Shown here piece after piece: positions 15,166-18,920 of a stretch of 18,920 bases of DNA. The translations under genes and the position numbers were made by a program. Origin of the DNA: JAAFIP01 sp043774625 (lineage in GTDB: Bacteria > Pseudomonadota > Gammaproteobacteria > Burkholderiales > Burkholderiaceae_C); assembly GCA_043774625.1 (NCBI GenBank), contig JAYVTG010000063.1:1-18920 (forward strand), written 5' to 3'. The notes beneath the pieces are model-generated. The model did no database searches, was not told the origin of the DNA, and saw nothing but the letters and a program-made list of their open reading frames with translations. How positions within the stretch are numbered: position 1 is the first letter of the stretch; every line of letters starts with the position of its first letter.

Positions 15166-15813
15166 CTAGCGGCCTTGGCGCACTTCACCGATCAAATAGT
15201 CAGTAACAACCAAAGCACGTTCCATGGTCTGAGCCAAAGCGCCAGATGTATAGAAACGCCCGGCAATACCCAAGGCTGGCACACCATCGACTTTGAAGTC
15301 GTTCATCGACTGTGTGGCCTTGCGAGCTTTGGTAGACACAGAGAACGAGTTATACAGTTCGTCAAATTGCGTCTTATTCACTCCCTGCTTTTCCAGCCAT
15401 GCACCGATGCTGGCCTGGTTGTCCAGTGCCTGCTTCTCTACGTGGATAGCGTAGAAAACTTTACTGTGTAATTCGCTCACTTTGCCCATGGCTTCCAATG
15501 CATAAAACAAGCGCTGCTGGGGAATAAAAGTCTCGCGAAAGGCCACGGGTACACGGCGAACCACGACGTCTTTAGGTGCCTTTTTGGTCCAGGCTTCCAG
15601 CTGAGGTTCAAACGCATTACAGTGCGGGCAGTTATACCAAAAAAACTCCACCACTTCGATCTTGCCTGCACCCGCCTCGGTTGACAGGCGTTTGTCAAGA
15701 CCCAGATAGTCAGTGCCCTCTTCAAACTTGCGCGCTGTTTGCGCTTGCACGGCCTGCACGCCAGCCACAGCAGTTGCAGCCACTATGGCAGTAGAAAATT
15801 CACGACGTTTCAT
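15166..15813 (-). CDS. dsbA: DsbA-type periplasmic thiol:disulfide oxidoreductase
   Basis: A 215-aa protein. ATG 15813 is preferred over the TTG at 15825 because GGAG lies 6 nt upstream and the signal peptide starts there: KRREFSTAIVAATAVAG, cleaved near VQA (residue 24). The RR followed by E-F is compatible with Tat export, though Sec is not excluded. The mature protein has the thioredoxin-fold DsbA layout with active site CPHC (C62-C65), the inserted helical domain, and the cis-proline VP (P179). It oxidises cysteine pairs of exported proteins, with DsbB as the usual partner, which is not in this window. It sits between the SPOR and MCE genes on the same strand. Confidence 0.9.
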   Translation of the reverse strand: MKRREFSTAIVAATAVAGVQAVQAQTARKFEEGTDYLGLDKRLSTEAGAGKIEVVEFFWYNCPHCNAFEPQLEAWTKKAPKDVVVRRVPVAFRETFIPQQRLFYALEAMGKVSELHSKVFYAIHVEKQALDNQASIGAWLEKQGVNKTQFDELYNSFSVSTKARKATQSMNDFKVDGVPALGIAGRFYTSGALAQTMERALVVTDYLIGEVRQGR

Positions 15814-15886
15814 CCAAAACTCCAATAGTTCAGTTAATCAATCGACATTACAAATGCCAGTGCGGACTTGGCAAACGCCAAAAGGT

Positions 15887-16624
15887 TCATCGTTGCGTAC
15901 GAACCAAAGCCGTGTCCAGGCCATTACCGTCCAACTTGTCTTTCACCTTTTCGGCATCGTCTTTTTTCTCAAACGGGCCTACACGCACCCGGAACACGGT
16001 CCGCCCCGATTGCTCACGCTCGGTAATTTTGGCGTCCATACCCAGCATGGCCAGCTTGGCACGCTGCGCCTCAGCGTCTTCCGTCGTTCGATAAGCACCC
16101 GCTTGCACAAAATAAGTAAACGGGTCAACACCCGCAGTGGTTGACCCGGCAGCAATTTTGGCTTTTGCCTTGGCCAGATCGCCCAGTGGGTCTGCCGAGG
16201 CCTTCAGGTCTGGTTTGGCATCGGGGTTAGCAGCGTCTGCTGTGTCGTTGGCTTTTTTCTCTGCCTTGGCAGCGGCGGCGCTGGCGGCTGCCAAGGCTTT
16301 GGCAGCCGCAGTACCTTTAGCAGCAGATGGCGCGGTGATCGGCGGTTCAACTACTACAGCGCCAGATGCAGCAGGATTCGGTTTGGCCGGATTCTTACCG
16401 TACAGCGGTGCGTTCGGGTCCCAATCTTTATTTTTCTTGCTTTCAGCGGCGTCCTGGTCAGTAACCTTTGGCGGCACCTTGTTCACAAAAGGTACGGGCA
16501 CTTTGGTAACGTACACAGCTACGGCCAGTGCAGCACCCAAACCCACCAACACGCCAATGATGATGCCTAAAATAGTGCCGCCACGCTGGGCTGTTAGCGT
16601 CGATATCGGTGTCGAAGATTTCAT
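15887..16624 (-). CDS. Membrane-anchored SPOR-domain protein (FtsN-like)
   Basis: A 245-aa protein. ATG 16624 is preferred over ATG 16630 because the AGG in TTTAGGTATGAAC is 7 nt before the former and only 1 nt before the latter. Layout: short cytoplasmic start, one transmembrane helix (about 17-39), a Pro/Ala/Lys-rich periplasmic linker with an Ala-rich helix, and a C-terminal SPOR domain (about 167-245; YFVQAGAYRTTEDAEAQRAKL, FRVRVGPFEKKDDAEKVKDKL). SPOR domains bind denuded glycan strands at the division septum; FtsN has the same layout. It follows argS by 20 nt and so is probably co-transcribed. It could be FtsN itself or a paralogue. Confidence 0.85.
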   Translation of the reverse strand: MKSSTPISTLTAQRGGTILGIIIGVLVGLGAALAVAVYVTKVPVPFVNKVPPKVTDQDAAESKKNKDWDPNAPLYGKNPAKPNPAASGAVVVEPPITAPSAAKGTAAAKALAAASAAAAKAEKKANDTADAANPDAKPDLKASADPLGDLAKAKAKIAAGSTTAGVDPFTYFVQAGAYRTTEDAEAQRAKLAMLGMDAKITEREQSGRTVFRVRVGPFEKKDDAEKVKDKLDGNGLDTALVRTQR

Positions 16625-16644
16625 GTTCATACCTAAATTTTTTT

Positions 16645-18354
16645 CTACATCTTAGTCGGTGCAGACACACCCAGTACAGCCAATCCGTTACGCAGTACCT
16701 GCGCAGTAGCGGCTACCAGGGCCAAGCGTGCTTTTTTCACCACGACGTCTTGTACCAGAATACGTTCTGCGTCGTAATAACTGTGGTAACTGGCGGCCAG
16801 GTCACGCAGGTAAAAGGTTACGTCATGCGGCGCAAAATCTTTGGCCGCGGCAGTCAGCATGTCGGGGTATTTGGCTAGTTGCAACATCAGACTCTGCGCA
16901 GAGGCGCTGTTTAAAGCAGTCAAATCTACCGCGTTCAAAGTTGTCGCGTCTCCGCCGTCTTTGTCAGCCCAAGCGGCCAGCACGGAGCTGATGCGGGCGT
17001 GCGCGTATTGCACATAGTACACCGGGTTATCGTTGTTCTTGGCTACGGCTAAATTCACATCGAAAGTGTATTCGGTGTCGGGTTTGCGACTGAGTAAAAA
17101 GAAGCGCACAGCATCTTTACTGGTCCAGTCAATCAAATCACGCAGGGTCACATACCCGCCGCTACGTTTACTTATCTTGACCTCTTCGCCGTCCTTTATC
17201 ACACGCACCATGGTGTGCAGCACATAGTCAGGGTAACCCTGTGCCACACCCGCGCCCGCAGCCTGCAAACCTGCGCGCACGCGCGCGATAGTGCCGTGGT
17301 GGTCGGTGCCCTGGATGTTGACCGCGCGGGTGTAACCGCGTTCCCACTTGGCCAGGTGATAGGCCACGTCGGGCACGAAGTAGGTATAGTTGCCATCACC
17401 CTTTCGCATCACGCGGTCTTTGTCGTCGCCATACTCGGTGGTTTTGAGCCACAGTGCCCCGTCTTGCTCATAGGTCTTGCCAGCAGCAATCAGTTGCTGC
17501 ACGGTTTTATCAACGCGGCCACTGGTGTACAAGCTGCTTTCCAGAAAGTAGTTGTCAAACTTGACTGCAAAGGCCTGCAAGTCCAGGTCTTGCTCGTGGC
17601 GCAGGTAGGCGACGGCGAATTGGCGAATGCTTTCGTAATCTTCGACGTTACCGCTGGCAGTAAAGCTGCGGTCATCTGCTTTGACTGTTTTCTGAGCTAA
17701 AAAGTCTGCAGCAATATCGGCAATGTAATCACCGTTGTAAAAGCTTTTACTCTCGGGATTGTCTGGGTCAGTCGGCCAACAGTCATCACCTGGCTTGAAG
17801 CCTCTTGCACGCAATTGGGTAGATTTCGCCAGTGTTGCGATCTGCACACCTGCGTCGTTGTAGTAAAACTCGCGGTACACCTGCTCGCCCTGCGTAGCCC
17901 ACAGGTTACAAATGGCATCACCCAGCGCGGCTTGGCGGCCATGGCCCACGTGCAGGGGGCCGGTGGGGTTTGCAGAAACAAACTCCACCATCATCTTGGC
18001 ACCGGTAGCCTTTTGCTCTCCGTAGCATTCCTTTTGCGCCAATACTTCTCGCACCACCTGCTGTTTGGCTTGTGGCTTCAATTTGATATTGATAAAACCA
18101 GGGCCAGCAATATCAATATCGCTTACCCAAGCCTTGAACTGCTCTGTATTTAGGAGCTGCTCGCGCAATACGGACGCGAGTTCTCGCGGGTTTTTCTTAA
18201 GCGCTTTCGATAGTTGCATGGCTACCGTGCACGCAAAGTCTCCATGCTCGGCCACTTTGGGCGACTCAAACGCTGCCTTCGCACCCGCTCCTGCGCTCAA
18301 TTTCTCAAGCTCTGTGCTTAACGCGCTGAGTAGTTGTTGTTTAACCTGTTGCAT
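16645..18354 (-). CDS. argS: Arginyl-tRNA synthetase
   Basis: A 569-aa class I synthetase of the usual length that charges tRNA-Arg with arginine in the cytoplasm. It has the N-terminal Add1 domain (about 1-110), the HIGH signature as HVGH (135-138) within ANPTGPLHVGHGRQAALGD, the KMSKS-equivalent KISKRSG (393-399), and a C-terminal DALR anticodon-binding helical domain (about 455-569) ending in VLRNGLAVLGVSAPTKM. ATG 18354 begins the family-typical MQQVKQQLLSAL start. It heads the minus-strand series argS, SPOR, dsbA, MCE module. Confidence 0.97.
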   Translation of the reverse strand: MQQVKQQLLSALSTELEKLSAGAGAKAAFESPKVAEHGDFACTVAMQLSKALKKNPRELASVLREQLLNTEQFKAWVSDIDIAGPGFINIKLKPQAKQQVVREVLAQKECYGEQKATGAKMMVEFVSANPTGPLHVGHGRQAALGDAICNLWATQGEQVYREFYYNDAGVQIATLAKSTQLRARGFKPGDDCWPTDPDNPESKSFYNGDYIADIAADFLAQKTVKADDRSFTASGNVEDYESIRQFAVAYLRHEQDLDLQAFAVKFDNYFLESSLYTSGRVDKTVQQLIAAGKTYEQDGALWLKTTEYGDDKDRVMRKGDGNYTYFVPDVAYHLAKWERGYTRAVNIQGTDHHGTIARVRAGLQAAGAGVAQGYPDYVLHTMVRVIKDGEEVKISKRSGGYVTLRDLIDWTSKDAVRFFLLSRKPDTEYTFDVNLAVAKNNDNPVYYVQYAHARISSVLAAWADKDGGDATTLNAVDLTALNSASAQSLMLQLAKYPDMLTAAAKDFAPHDVTFYLRDLAASYHSYYDAERILVQDVVVKKARLALVAATAQVLRNGLAVLGVSAPTKM

Positions 18355-18376
18355 AGGGTGATTTTACGGGGGATAG

Positions 18377-18407
18377 CTCAGAATATTTGAGTCGCTAAGA
18401 TTCTGAG
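18377..18407. promoter_or_regulatory. 8-bp perfect inverted repeat upstream of argS
   Basis: CTCAGAAT (18377-18384) and ATTCTGAG (18400-18407) are exact reverse complements with a 15-nt spacer, starting 22 nt upstream of the argS ATG on the minus strand. The placement fits an operator dyad or a leader-RNA stem. No consensus could be recognised. A TATTCT hexamer (18380-18385 read on the minus strand) overlaps one arm and could be a -10 element, so binding there might block initiation; this is speculative. Confidence 0.4.
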
Positions 18408-18442
18408 GTGGGCGATCCAGTGTTATGTGACAAGTCTCAAAA

Positions 18443-18472
18443 GCAAAAAACCGCCCGAAGGCGGTTTTTTGC
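18443..18472 (-). terminator. Strong Rho-independent terminator with UUCG loop
   Basis: A perfect 13-bp stem (18443-18455 with 18460-18472) closes a 4-nt loop. Read on the minus strand the stem top is CCGCC-TTCG-GGCGG followed by TTTTTT, a classical stable tetraloop terminator lying 13 nt after the stop of the DUF11 gene. The stem begins with A6 and ends with T6, so it may also stop + strand transcripts, but the UUCG loop orientation favours minus-strand use. Confidence 0.88.
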
Positions 18473-18485
18473 AAGTGTGAGCGGT

Positions 18486-18920
18486 TTATTGCCCCGTAGC
18501 CGTCACACCGCAGGTGACCAAGAATTGCACACTCGAATTTGCCTTGAATGTCGGCAGTATCAGGCCCGCACCCTGGAGTTGGCTAATGGTTGGCGAAGCG
18601 GGGCAACTGGCTGTTCCCGTCACCACCGAGCAGCTAACGGCACTACAGCTCAACCCAGTAGCCGCAGGGTCTTTCACGATGGAAAGATCAGCATCTGAAG
18701 GCCCGCCGTTCGACACCGTGATGGTGTAGGTCGTCGTCTGACCCGCAACCAAGGTATTGGTACCGTTAGTTTTGGTGATCTGCAAATTAGCAACCTGAAC
18801 GGCTGTCAATGTGGCTGTGGCCGTGTTGTTGGCTGTGGTGATCTCCGGTACCGTGGTCGATCCGGCTGCAACTCCTGCCGTTACCGTCGCGCCTGCCGTG
18901 GTGACCGTGGTCAGCACCAG
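18486..18920 (-). CDS. 3' end of a large exported DUF11-repeat protein (partial)
   Basis: The minus-strand frame is open from the window edge to TAA at 18486-18488 (144 codons seen). It shows part of one Thr/Ala/Val-rich repeat followed by a full DUF11-type unit (VANLQITKTNG, TTTYTITVSNGGPSDA), a beta-sandwich repeat found in tandem in bacterial surface proteins. Several Cys residues (LSCSAVSC, SCPAS, LVTCGV) occur in the last unit. No sorting signal or anchor is seen at the C-terminus. It is probably a long cell-surface or secreted repeat protein unrelated to argS; its start and export signal lie outside the window. A strong terminator follows it. Confidence 0.75.
   Translation of the reverse strand: MVLTTVTTAGATVTAGVAAGSTTVPEITTANNTATATLTAVQVANLQITKTNGTNTLVAGQTTTYTITVSNGGPSDADLSIVKDPAATGLSCSAVSCSVVTGTASCPASPTISQLQGAGLILPTFKANSSVQFLVTCGVTATGQ

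Noticed and set aside
14307..15206. 299-aa open frame on the + strand
   Set aside because: It is antisense to the MCE gene, Ser/Thr/Arg-rich, and has no recognisable domain or ribosome binding site.

Overview
The window reads as chromosomal DNA of a betaproteobacterium, most likely Burkholderiales near Comamonadaceae/Leptothrix/Rhodoferax. The basis is moderate-to-high GC, dense gene packing, and an argS - SPOR - dsbA order that I recall as common in that family. No species can be named from the sequence alone.

Region 1 (1-10191, + strand) is the most distinctive part. After the 3' end of an unidentified gene (2-118) and a roughly 250-nt leader, five closely spaced genes run in one direction. 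They encode a giant exported multicopper oxidase (1901 aa), an exported FKBP-type peptidyl-prolyl isomerase, an exported c-type cytochrome joined to a periplasmic-binding-protein-like domain, a small exported Pro/Thr/Asn/Ala-rich protein of unknown function, and a Sco/SenC-type copper chaperone. The first three match in order and type the mofA-mofB-mofC cluster reported for the manganese-oxidising bacterium Leptothrix discophora. The last two look like accessory genes. A coherent but inferred reading is that MofA oxidises Mn(II) or another metal or phenolic substrate at or outside the cell surface, the FKBP helps fold it, Sco supplies copper, and the cytochrome carries electrons. MofA here has two unusual traits. 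Its type 1 copper axial position appears to be Phe rather than Met, and blocks of Gly-Gly-x-Gly-Tyr repeats are inserted inside the cupredoxin fold, in addition to about six C-terminal fibronectin type III domains.

Region 2 (10286-12313, + strand) holds two ordinary genes: a YghZ/Gpr-type aldo-keto reductase and an EamA-type transporter resembling the aromatic amino acid exporter YddG.

Region 3 (12310-18354, - strand) is a six-gene series read from high to low coordinates: argS, a membrane-anchored SPOR protein, a DsbA-type thiol oxidoreductase, an MCE (MlaD-like) substrate-binding protein, a TPR-like lipoprotein, and a divergent MlaE-like permease. The last three look like a lipid-transport module without a neighbouring ATPase. 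The permease and EamA genes converge with a 4-nt overlap.

Region 4 (18355-18920) has an inverted repeat in front of argS, a strong UUCG-loop terminator, and the 3' end of a large exported DUF11-repeat protein on the - strand that runs off the window. I saw no tRNA, rRNA, CRISPR array or insertion sequence.
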